Assembly (NCBI GenBank): GCA_025963425.1 | Contig: JAOPUQ010000508.1 | Location: 1-8,244, forward strand | Origin: Modestobacter sp. | Lineage (GTDB): Bacteria; Actinomycetota; Actinomycetes; Mycobacteriales; Geodermatophilaceae | Direction: 5' to 3' | Length of the DNA stretch: 8,244 bases | Made by a program: the position numbers and the translations under genes | In this document: one piece after another, positions 1 through 5,661 of the stretch | How positions within the stretch are numbered: the stretch's first letter is position 1 | Layout of the letters: every line of letters begins with the position of its first letter | Notes under the pieces: model-generated | Seen by the model: the letters and a program-made list of their open reading frames with translations, nothing else | The model's database searches: none | Told to the model about the DNA's origin: nothing

Positions 1-236
1 CCAACTGGTCGCGCCGCTACAAGGCCAACCTGGAGAAGCTCGCCTCGGGCGACATCAACAAGGTCGGCGAGGTCGTCCGCGACCTCTGGCGCCGCGACAA
101 GGAGCGAGGCCTGTCGGCCGGCGAGAAGCGCATGCTCTCCAAGGCCCGTCAGATCCTCGTCAGCGCGCTCGCGCTCGCCGAGGGCACCAACGAGGACAAG
201 GCCGAGGTCCTCCTCGACGAGGTCCTCGCCTCCTGA
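1..236 (+). CDS. carD: CarD, RNA polymerase-binding transcription regulator (3' part only)
   Basis: The gene is cut by the left edge. The last 77 codons are visible in frame from base 3, with the stop at 234-236. The visible part begins NWSRRYKANLEKL and contains LSAGEKRML and KARQILV, which match the C-terminal helical DNA-binding domain of actinobacterial CarD. Family knowledge: CarD binds the RNA polymerase beta subunit through an N-terminal Tudor-like domain (missing here) and stabilises the open promoter complex at many promoters, including rRNA promoters. The Trp at bases 6-8 corresponds to the tryptophan (W85 in M. tuberculosis) that wedges into the upstream edge of the -10 bubble. Compared with the mycobacterial protein of about 162 residues, roughly 83 residues should lie off the left edge. 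The gene is followed by ispD after 38 bp with no hairpin between, so read-through into ispD is possible. The family call is firm. Confidence 0.95.
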   Translation, partial: NWSRRYKANLEKLASGDINKVGEVVRDLWRRDKERGLSAGEKRMLSKARQILVSALALAEGTNEDKAEVLLDEVLAS

Positions 237-274
237 GCACTCCGCTCCACCCCAGAGACACCCAGTCCACTCCC

Positions 275-955
275 GTGCACGCTGTCGGCATCGTCGCAGC
301 GGCCGGGAGTGGTCTGCGTCTGGGGGCCGAGATGCCGAAGGCGCTGGTTCTGCTGGGCGGCCGTCCCCTGGTCTGCTGGGCCGTGGAGTCGCTGCGGGCC
401 GGCGGGGTGGCCGACGTGGTGGTCGCCGTCCCGGCTCCGCAGCACGCGGCCTTCGCCGCCGTCCTGCCCGCCGACGTGCACGTGGTCGTCGGGGGCGACA
501 CCCGCACCGCCTCGGTCCGCGCCGCGCTGGCCGCGGCCGGCGAGCACGCCGACGCCCCTGGCCCCAGCGCCGTCCTGGTGCACGACGCCGCCCGGCCGCT
601 CACCCCGCCCGACGTCGTCGCCCGCGTGCTGGCCGCCCTCGCCGCCGGTGCGCTCGCCGTCGTCCCGGTGCTGCCGGTCGTGGACACCACCGTCGTGGTC
701 GGTGACGACGGCGTGGTGACCGCCGACGTCCCGCGGTCGACGCTGCGCCGGGTGCAGACCCCCCAGGGCTTCGACCGGGCCACGCTGGTGGCGGCCTACG
801 CCCGGGTGCACGGCGCCGCGGCTGAGTTCACCGACGACGCCTCCGTGGTGCGGGCCGCCGGGGTCGCGGTGCACACCGTGGCCGGCGACGAGCGTGCCAG
901 GAAGATCACCGTGGCCCACGACCTGCTGACCGCCGAACGGGAGGTCGCCCCATGA
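275..955 (+). CDS. ispD: 2-C-methyl-D-erythritol 4-phosphate cytidylyltransferase (IspD)
   Basis: This cytosolic enzyme joins MEP and CTP to give CDP-methylerythritol and pyrophosphate, the third step of the MEP isoprenoid pathway. The product is 226 aa, close to the usual length (about 230). Visible motifs are the N-terminal nucleotide-binding loop AAGSGLRLG (residues 9-17), with R15 and K22 in the places of the catalytic Arg20 and Lys27 of the E. coli enzyme. HDAARP holds D104, followed by RRVQTPQGF, FTDDASVV, and a C-terminal K210 in RKITVAHDL at the position of E. coli Lys213. The GTG start at 275 puts the first beta strand (AVGIVAAAGSG) immediately at the N-terminus, as expected. No clear Shine-Dalgarno precedes it, and the 38 bp after carD show no obvious promoter. 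The stop overlaps the ispF start (ATGA). IspE is not in the window. Confidence 0.95.
   Translation: MHAVGIVAAAGSGLRLGAEMPKALVLLGGRPLVCWAVESLRAGGVADVVVAVPAPQHAAFAAVLPADVHVVVGGDTRTASVRAALAAAGEHADAPGPSAVLVHDAARPLTPPDVVARVLAALAAGALAVVPVLPVVDTTVVVGDDGVVTADVPRSTLRRVQTPQGFDRATLVAAYARVHGAAAEFTDDASVVRAAGVAVHTVAGDERARKITVAHDLLTAEREVAP
939..944 (+). promoter_or_regulatory. Shine-Dalgarno sequence of ispF
   Basis: GGGAGG lies 7 nt before the ATG at 952, inside the last codons of ispD. It is the best ribosome-binding site in this operon and supports the ATG at 952 as the ispF start. Together with the ATGA overlap it suggests both reinitiation and independent loading at ispF. Confidence 0.7.
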
Positions 956-1479
956 CCGCCCGGAGTCGAGCCGTGGACTCCCTGCCGCGGGTCGGCATCG
1001 GCACCGACGTGCACCCGGTCGAGCCGGGCCGGCCGTGCTGGCTGGCCGGCTTGGAGTGGCCGGACGCCGACGGCTGCGCCGGGCACAGTGACGGCGACGT
1101 CGCCGCGCACGCGCTCACCGACGCCGTCCTCTCCGCCGCCGGGCTGGGCGACATCGGCGGCCTGCTGGGCACCGACGACCCCCGGTGGGCCGGTGCCCGG
1201 GGAGCCGCGGTGCTGGCCCACGTCCGCGAGGTGCTCGCCTCCGCCGGCTGGGAGATCGGCAACGCCGCCGTGCAGCTGATCGGCAACACCCCGAAGGTGT
1301 CCCCGCGGCGGGCCGAGGCCGAGGCGGCGCTGTCCGCGGCGCTCGGCGCCCCGGTGAGCGTCACCGCCACCACCACCGACGGCCTGGGGCTGACGGGGCG
1401 GGGCGAGGGGCGGGCCGCGGTGGCCACAGCGCTCGTGGTCCGGACCACTGCTCCAGCGCCCGTAGACTCGGTGCGGTGA
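952..1479 (+). CDS. ispF: 2-C-methyl-D-erythritol 2,4-cyclodiphosphate synthase (IspF)
   Basis: IspF converts CDP-methylerythritol 2-phosphate into the cyclic diphosphate MEcPP with release of CMP. It works as a homotrimer with a divalent metal at each active site. The metal ligands are visible as D19 and H21 (GTDVHPV) and H53 (GHSDGDVAAHALTDA). The C-terminal signature ATTTDGLGLTGRGEG is intact. The segment after GDIGG reads LLGTDDPRW rather than the FPDTDP of E. coli, which resembles the mycobacterial form (GLFGVDDPRW). At 175 aa the protein is somewhat longer than the common 157-160. Roughly 12 extra residues are at the N-terminus and a tail (about TTAPAPVDSVR) at the C-terminus; the tail codons overlap a probable cysS promoter. 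ATG 952 overlaps the ispD stop (ATGA), and the stop overlaps the cysS start (GTGA). Confidence 0.95.
   Translation: MTARSRAVDSLPRVGIGTDVHPVEPGRPCWLAGLEWPDADGCAGHSDGDVAAHALTDAVLSAAGLGDIGGLLGTDDPRWAGARGAAVLAHVREVLASAGWEIGNAAVQLIGNTPKVSPRRAEAEAALSAALGAPVSVTATTTDGLGLTGRGEGRAAVATALVVRTTAPAPVDSVR
1463..1468 (+). promoter_or_regulatory. Putative -10 element for leaderless cysS transcription
   Basis: TAGACT fits the actinobacterial -10 pattern TAnnnT and ends 7 nt before the cysS GTG at 1476, the spacing expected if transcription starts on the first base of the start codon. No Shine-Dalgarno precedes cysS, which agrees with a leaderless message. The -35 is weak: CGGACC at 1441-1446 keeps only the central GAC of TTGACA, with a 16-bp spacer. 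The element lies within the last codons of ispF. This is inferred from sequence only. Confidence 0.5.
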
Positions 1480-2879
1480 GCCTCCGCCTGTACGACACGG
1501 CAGCACGTGCCGTGCGTGACTTCACGCCGCTGCGTGCGGGACGGGTCTCCATGTACGTCTGCGGGCTGACCGTGCAGGGCCCGCCGCACATCGGCCACGT
1601 GCGGTTCGCGATCGCCTTCGACGTGTTGCGCCGCTGGCTGATGCACAGCGGCTCCGAGGTCACCTACATCCGCAACGTCACCGACGTCGACGACAAGATC
1701 CTCGCCAAGGCCGACGCGGCCGGCGTCCCCTGGTGGGCCTGGGCCTACGAGAACGAGCGCGCGGCCACCCGCGCCTACGACGTCCTGGGCACCCTGCCGC
1801 CGACCTACGAGCCGCGGGCCACCGGGCACGTGCCGGAGATGGTCGAGCTGATCGAGCGGCTGATGGCGCGTGGGTCGGCCTACGCCGTCGACGGCGACGT
1901 CTACTTCGACGTCCGCTCCTTCCCCGGCTACGGCGAGCTGACCGGCCAGAAGCTGGCCGACCTGCAGCCCGCCGCTGACACCGAGACCGACGACCGCAAG
2001 CGCGACCCCCGCGACTTCGCGCTGTGGAAGGGCACCAAGGCCGGCGAGCCGGACACCGCGTCGTGGGCCACGCCCTGGGGGCGCGGGCGGCCCGGCTGGC
2101 ACCTGGAGTGCTCCGCGATGGCCGAGCGCTACCTCGGCCCGGAGTTCGACCTGCACGGCGGCGGGCTGGACCTGCGCTTCCCGCACCACGAGAACGAGCG
2201 GGCGCAGTCGCAGGCCGCGGGTGACGGGTTCGCCCGGTACTGGCTGCACAACGGCTGGGTCACCATGGGCGGGGAGAAGATGAGCAAGTCCCTGGGCAAC
2301 ACCGCGCTGGTCGACGAGGTCGTCCGGCGGGTCCGCCCGGTGGAGCTGCGCTACTACCTTGCCGCCCCGCACTACCGGTCCACCATCGAGTTCACCGAGG
2401 GGGCGCTGGAGGAGGCGGGAGCTGCCTACCGGCGGCTGGAGTCCTTCGTCCGCAGGGCCGCCGAGCGGGTGGGGCGGGACTCCGGTGCGCCGGTGCTCCC
2501 CGACGCGTTCACCGCGGCCCTGGACGACGACCTCGGCACCCCCGCCTCGGTCGCCGTCGTGCACGAGGCGGTGACCCGCGGGAACACCGCGCTGGCCGGC
2601 GGCGACGATGCCGCGGTCACCGCGGAGCTCGGGTCGGTGCGCGCCATGCTGGGGGTGCTCGGCCTGGACCCGCTGGACCCGCAGTGGGCCGCCGGCGGCA
2701 ACGACCAGCGGCTCGCGCAGGCGACCGACGGCCTGGTGTCCCTCGCGCTGGAGCAGCGCGCGGCGGCCCGGGCCCGCAAGGACTACGCATCAGCCGATGC
2801 GATCCGGGACCAGCTCGGCGCCCTGGGCGTGCAGGTCGAGGACACCCCCCAGGGCACCCGATGGGAGCTGACGACCTGA
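1476..2879 (+). CDS. cysS: Cysteinyl-tRNA synthetase (class I)
   Basis: This enzyme attaches cysteine to tRNA-Cys using ATP. The product is 467 aa, normal for the family (about 460-470). The class I signatures are present: PHIGH at residues 37-41 and KMSKS at 268-272. The zinc ligands that select cysteine are C29 (YVCG), C212 (LECSAM), H237 and E241 (PHHENE), matching C28, C209, H234 and E238 of E. coli. IRNVTDVDDKI and GRGRPGWHLECSAM are typical. The C-terminal helical, anticodon-binding part ends with DAIRDQLGALGVQVEDTPQGTRW. The GTG start at 1476 overlaps the ispF stop (GTGA) and gives an N-terminus like mycobacterial CysS1 (LRLYDTAAR). The open frame continues upstream, but that part reads the ispF sequence out of frame and is not protein. 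MshC, the paralogous mycothiol ligase, is a related alternative, but the full length and the C-terminal region favour CysS. Confidence 0.96.
   Translation: MSLRLYDTAARAVRDFTPLRAGRVSMYVCGLTVQGPPHIGHVRFAIAFDVLRRWLMHSGSEVTYIRNVTDVDDKILAKADAAGVPWWAWAYENERAATRAYDVLGTLPPTYEPRATGHVPEMVELIERLMARGSAYAVDGDVYFDVRSFPGYGELTGQKLADLQPAADTETDDRKRDPRDFALWKGTKAGEPDTASWATPWGRGRPGWHLECSAMAERYLGPEFDLHGGGLDLRFPHHENERAQSQAAGDGFARYWLHNGWVTMGGEKMSKSLGNTALVDEVVRRVRPVELRYYLAAPHYRSTIEFTEGALEEAGAAYRRLESFVRRAAERVGRDSGAPVLPDAFTAALDDDLGTPASVAVVHEAVTRGNTALAGGDDAAVTAELGSVRAMLGVLGLDPLDPQWAAGGNDQRLAQATDGLVSLALEQRAAARARKDYASADAIRDQLGALGVQVEDTPQGTRWELTT
2863..2867 (+). promoter_or_regulatory. Possible Shine-Dalgarno sequence of rlmB
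   Basis: GGGAG lies 11 nt before the ATG at 2879, within the last cysS codons. The spacing is a little long but usable. With the TGATG overlap it supports ATG 2879 as the start. Confidence 0.5.
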
Positions 2880-3841
2880 TGGCCGGCAACAGCCAGCGCC
2901 GGGGCCGCAGTGACGGCGCCGGCAAGAAGACCGCAAGTGCAGGCACCGGCGGCAAGAACCGCAGGTCGCTGGCCGGTCGGGGCGCCACCCCGCCGGCCGC
3001 GGCGCGGCCCAACCACCCGGCCTTCAAGAAGGCCCAGGCAGCCGTCGCCCGACGGGACAACCGGCAGCGGGTGCAGCGCCGCAACGAGGAGTCGCCGGAG
3101 CTGCTGCTCGGCCGCAACCCGGTGCTGGAGGCGCTGCGCGCGCAGATCCCGGCGACCGCGCTCTACGTGGTCACCGGCGACACCAGCCGGGGCGGCACCG
3201 ACGAGCGGATCGCCGAGTCCGTGCAGCTGGCCGCCGACCGCGGGCTCCCGCTGCTCGAGGTGGGCAAGGCCGAGTTCGACCGGATGAGCGACGGGGCACT
3301 GCACCAGGGCATCGGCCTGATGGTGCCGCCCTACGACTACGCGCACCCCGACGACCTGCTCGACATCGCCCGCAACTCCGGGCGCCCGCCGCTGCTCGTG
3401 GCCCTGGACGGGGTGACCGACCCGCGCAACCTGGGCGCGATCATCCGGTCGGCCGCGGCCTTCGACGCCCACGGCGTCCTGGTGCCGCAGCGCCGGGCGG
3501 TCGGCATGACCGGCTCGGCCTGGCGCACCAGCGCCGGTGCCGCGGCCCGGCTCCGGGTGGCCCGGGCGGTCAACCTGGCCCGCTCCCTCGCCTCCTACCA
3601 GGAGGCCGGCCTGCAGACCGTGGGCCTGGCCGCCGACGGGGAGATGGCCATCCACGAGTACGACGGGTTCACCGACCCGATCGCGCTCGTCGTCGGGGCC
3701 GAGGGCGCGGGGCTGTCCCGGCTCGTTCGCGAGCGCTGCGACGTCGTCCTGTCGATCCCGATCACCAAGGACACCGAGTCGCTGAACGTCAGCGTCGCGG
3801 CCGGGATCGCGCTCTACGCCGCCGCCGCCGCCCGGCGGTGA
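2879..3841 (+). CDS. rlmB: SpoU/TrmH-family 23S rRNA (guanosine-2'-O-)-methyltransferase RlmB
   Basis: The product is a 320-aa SAM-dependent RNA ribose 2'-O-methyltransferase of the TrmH group 3 (SPOUT trefoil-knot) type; its E. coli counterpart methylates G2251 of 23S rRNA. A basic, low-complexity tail (about residues 1-70: many R, K, G, A and P) precedes the substrate-binding domain, which opens LLGRNPVLEALRAQIPATALYV. The three SPOUT motifs follow. Motif 1 is DPRNLGAIIRSAAAF with N184 and R190; motif 2 is VVGAEGAGLSRLVRERCD with E275; motif 3 is IPITKDTESLNVSVAAGIALY with N303. The basic tail and overall layout match mycobacterial Rv3579c, which also follows cysS. ATG 2879 shares one base with the cysS stop (TGATG), and the stop overlaps the next gene (GTGA). 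The exact rRNA target is inferred from the family. Confidence 0.93.
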   Translation: MAGNSQRRGRSDGAGKKTASAGTGGKNRRSLAGRGATPPAAARPNHPAFKKAQAAVARRDNRQRVQRRNEESPELLLGRNPVLEALRAQIPATALYVVTGDTSRGGTDERIAESVQLAADRGLPLLEVGKAEFDRMSDGALHQGIGLMVPPYDYAHPDDLLDIARNSGRPPLLVALDGVTDPRNLGAIIRSAAAFDAHGVLVPQRRAVGMTGSAWRTSAGAAARLRVARAVNLARSLASYQEAGLQTVGLAADGEMAIHEYDGFTDPIALVVGAEGAGLSRLVRERCDVVLSIPITKDTESLNVSVAAGIALYAAAAARR

Positions 3842-4257
3842 CCGGGGCGTCGTCGACGCCTCCTCCCGGGTCGCGGCCGGCCCCGGCCGAGCGGCTGGAC
3901 CTCGCTCCGCACCCCGAGGGCGGCTGGTACCGGCGCACCTGGACGTCGCCGGCAACCCTCGCCGGCGACCGGCCGGCGGCCACCGCCGTGCTCTACCTGC
4001 TCACCGCCGGCGAGTGGTCGCGGTGGCACACCGTGGACGCCGACGAGCTGTGGCTGTGGCACGGTCCCGACCCGCTGACGCTGCAGCTGGCCGACGCCCC
4101 CGGAGACGTCGCGGACGAGCACACACTGGGGCCTGACGCCGTCCAGTTGCTGGTGCCGGCCGGGCGGTGGCAGCGCACCGCAGCCGCGACCGGCGAGGTC
4201 CTGGTCACCTGCGTGGTGTCCCCGGGCTTCACCTGGAGCGGCTTCCAGCTCGGCTGA
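3838..4257 (+). CDS. Cupin_5 (DUF985) family protein
   Basis: The product is a 139-aa soluble protein of the DUF985/cupin_5 family, a small cupin beta-barrel with no firmly assigned biochemical role. The family pattern is clear. LAPHPEGGWYRRTW (residues 22-35) is followed by TAVLYLLTAGEWSRWHTVDADELWLWHGPDPL (49-78), then VQLLVPAGRWQ and LVTCVVSPGFTWSGFQL at the C-terminus. H64, E70 and H75 are candidate metal or ligand contacts in the barrel. About 20 Pro- and Ser-rich residues precede the domain. The GTG start overlaps the rlmB stop by 4 bp, and no Shine-Dalgarno is seen, so translation probably depends on coupling to rlmB. It is the last gene of the plus-strand operon and converges on the minus-strand small gene 9 bp away. 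The family call is strong; the function is unknown. Confidence 0.85.
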   Translation: MTGASSTPPPGSRPAPAERLDLAPHPEGGWYRRTWTSPATLAGDRPAATAVLYLLTAGEWSRWHTVDADELWLWHGPDPLTLQLADAPGDVADEHTLGPDAVQLLVPAGRWQRTAAATGEVLVTCVVSPGFTWSGFQLG

Positions 4258-4270
4258 GCCCGGGGGTCAG
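4254..4270. terminator. Short inverted repeat between convergent genes, possible bidirectional terminator
   Basis: CTGAGCCCGGGGGTCAG is an imperfect palindrome: four outer pairs (CTGA/TCAG), one G-G mismatch, then two or three C-G pairs around a 3-nt or smaller loop. It contains the stop codon of the DUF985 gene on one strand and of the small minus-strand gene on the other. No T tract follows on either side, which is common in GC-rich actinobacteria. The stem is short, so terminator activity is only a possibility. Confidence 0.35.
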
Positions 4271-4479
4271 AGGCTCGTCGGCGACCAGGCGGTCCGCGGA
4301 CACTCGACCAGGGACGGCGGCACCAGGCCGCAGGAGATCGTCGTGGGGATGCGCATCGGCGGGGTGACGTACTGGCCGTAGCTGCCGTTGAACTGGTCCC
4401 AGCGGCCCATGTCGGTGACGTGGCAGTCGGTCTCGACCACCTCGTCGGGACCCTCGTGGTGCCGGCGGGTGTCCGGCAC
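4267..4479 (-). CDS. Small hypothetical protein (70 aa) downstream of the sugar-ABC ATPase gene
   Basis: I do not recognise this product. Coding support is compositional: read on the minus strand, 68 of 70 codons end in G or C, as in the known genes around it. The product is polar and Pro-rich, with three cysteines (C19, C50, C60), aromatic and Gly residues in MGRWDQFNGSYGQY (24-37), and two similar Cys segments, TISCGLVPP and SLVECPRTA. There is no signal peptide and no membrane segment. The GTG at 4479 follows the ATPase stop by 16 bp on the same strand, so the two genes are probably co-transcribed. No Shine-Dalgarno is evident. The frame stays open upstream into the ATPase gene, and an internal ATG at codon 24 is an alternative start. 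The stop is 9 bp from that of the convergent DUF985 gene. Existence is fairly likely; function is unknown. Confidence 0.6.
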   Translation of the reverse strand: MPDTRRHHEGPDEVVETDCHVTDMGRWDQFNGSYGQYVTPPMRIPTTISCGLVPPSLVECPRTAWSPTSL

Positions 4480-4495
4480 CTCGGGCCCGCCGGGC

Positions 4496-5578
4496 TCAGC
4501 TGAGCCGGACGCCGGTCTCCGGGTGGAACAGGTGGACCTCGCCGGCGCGCACGCCGAGGTCGACGGTGGAGCCCATCACCGGCGGGCGGCGGCCGTCGAC
4601 CCGGACGACGAGCCGGGAGGCGCCGCCGTCGTGCTGGGTGGTGCCGTGCAGGTAGGCGTCCGCGCCGAGCTCCTCGACCAGCCGGACCTCCATCGTCAGC
4701 CCGGTGGGCTCCGTGGCGATCGTGAAGGACTCCGGCCGGATGCCCACGTCGACGGTGTCCGCGGCGCCGAGCCGGGTGAGCCGCTCGCGCGGGACCGGCA
4801 GCGCCAGGCCGCCCACGGTGACCCCGTCGCTGCCGACCGGCCCGCGCAGCACGTTCATGGCCGGTGAGCCGATGAAGGTGGCGACGAAGACGTTGGCCGG
4901 GGTGTCGTAGAGCTCGCGGGGTGTCGCCACCTGCTGGAGGAGGCCGTCGCGGAGCACCGCCACCCGGTGGCCCATGGTCATGGCCTCGGTCTGGTCGTGG
5001 GTGACGTAGAGCGTGGTGGTGTTCAGGTCCCGTTGCAGGTTGGCGATCTCCGCACGGGTCTGCACGCGCAGCTTGGCGTCCAGGTTCGACAGCGGCTCGT
5101 CCATCAGAAACACCCGCGGGGAGCGCACGATCGCCCGGCCCATCGCCACCCGCTGCCGCTGGCCACCGGACAGCGCCTTGGGCTTGCGGTCCAGGTAGGG
5201 CAGCAGGTCCAGCATCTCGGCGGCCCGGCGTACCCGCTCGACGATCTCGGCCTTGGACGTGCCGGCCAGCTTGAGCGCGAAGCCCATGTTGTCCCCGACG
5301 GACATGTGCGGGTACAGCGCGTAGTTCTGGAACACCATCGCGATGTCGCGGTCCTTGGGGGCGGCGTCGCTGACGTCCTCCCCGTCGATCCGGATCTCAC
5401 CCTCGTCGACGTCCTCGAGGCCGGCCAGCATGCGCAGCGCGGTGGACTTGCCCGAACCGGACGGGCCGACCAGCACCAGGAACTCGCCGTCGGCGATCTC
5501 CAGGTCCAGCTTGTCCACCGCCGGGACGTCGTTCCCGGGGTACAGGCGAGACGCACCCACATAGGTCACCGTCGACAT
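4496..5578 (-). CDS. ugpC: Sugar ABC transporter ATP-binding protein, MsiK/UgpC/SugC (MalK-like) family
   Basis: The product is a 360-aa cytoplasmic ATPase that energises carbohydrate-type (CUT1) ABC importers. The N-terminal ATPase domain has Walker A GPSGSGKST (38-46), Q-loop Q84 (VFQNYALYPHM), signature LSGGQ (136-140), Walker B ending in D160-E161 (FLMDEP), a D-loop SNLD, and switch H194 (YVTHDQTEAM). The C-terminal part, from FIGSPAMNVLRG on, is the MalK-type TOBE/OB regulatory domain. ATG 5578 gives the usual N-terminus (STVTYVGASRLYPG); a GTG at 5602 would add eight residues that overlap the putative promoter, so I reject it. No permease or binding-protein gene is adjacent. By analogy with Streptomyces MsiK it may serve several importers encoded elsewhere; that is inference. 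UgpC is the usual database label for this subfamily and does not prove glycerol-3-phosphate transport. Confidence 0.92.
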   Translation of the reverse strand: MSTVTYVGASRLYPGNDVPAVDKLDLEIADGEFLVLVGPSGSGKSTALRMLAGLEDVDEGEIRIDGEDVSDAAPKDRDIAMVFQNYALYPHMSVGDNMGFALKLAGTSKAEIVERVRRAAEMLDLLPYLDRKPKALSGGQRQRVAMGRAIVRSPRVFLMDEPLSNLDAKLRVQTRAEIANLQRDLNTTTLYVTHDQTEAMTMGHRVAVLRDGLLQQVATPRELYDTPANVFVATFIGSPAMNVLRGPVGSDGVTVGGLALPVPRERLTRLGAADTVDVGIRPESFTIATEPTGLTMEVRLVEELGADAYLHGTTQHDGGASRLVVRVDGRRPPVMGSTVDLGVRAGEVHLFHPETGVRLS

Positions 5579-5585
5579 GGGCGGG

Positions 5586-5615
5586 ACTGTAATGCCCGGC
5601 ACGGTCCGCAGTCAG
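5586..5615 (-). promoter_or_regulatory. Putative leaderless promoter of the sugar-ABC ATPase gene
   Basis: On the minus strand, CTGACT (5615-5610) matches four of six bases of the -35 consensus TTGACA. An 18-bp spacer follows, then TACAGT (5591-5586), which fits the TAnnnT -10 pattern. The -10 ends 7 nt before the ATG at 5578, so transcription would start at or next to the start codon. No Shine-Dalgarno precedes that ATG. The promoter sits in the 83-bp gap after the DUF445 gene and would let the ATPase be expressed separately from it. Confidence 0.5.
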
Positions 5616-5631
5616 GCCACGGAGGGACGAT

Positions 5632-5646
5632 CCGGCGAACAGCCGG
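5632..5646 (-). terminator. Small hairpin after the DUF445 gene
   Basis: CCGGC and GCCGG form a 5-bp GC-only stem around a 5-nt loop, 16 bp beyond the DUF445 stop and just before the ATPase promoter. No T tract follows. The stem is short and could occur by chance in such GC-rich DNA. Confidence 0.25.
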
Positions 5647-5661
5647 TGCTGCCCCGGGCGC

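Noticed and set aside
237..274. Promoter or terminator between carD and ispD
   Set aside because: I found no TAnnnT at a useful distance, no clear -35 and no hairpin. The 38 bp look like simple intergenic sequence.
1185..1475. N-terminal extension of CysS into ispF
   Set aside because: The extension reads ispF out of frame and is Arg/Gly-rich. GTG 1476 gives the normal CysS length and N-terminus.
906..2564. Long minus-strand open frame (552 codons) opposite ispF and cysS
   Set aside because: It is a shadow frame of GC-rich genes: the product is low-complexity Gly, Arg, Val, Pro and His sequence with no family features, and it lies fully opposite well-identified enzymes.
2684..2878. N-terminal extension of RlmB into cysS
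   Set aside because: It is the out-of-frame translation of the end of cysS. ATG 2879 matches the mycobacterial N-terminus and the TGATG junction.
4388..4867. Plus-strand open frame across the ATPase 3' end and the small gene
   Set aside because: It spans two minus-strand genes and their junction, and its product shows no family. The minus-strand reading has the far better third-position GC pattern.
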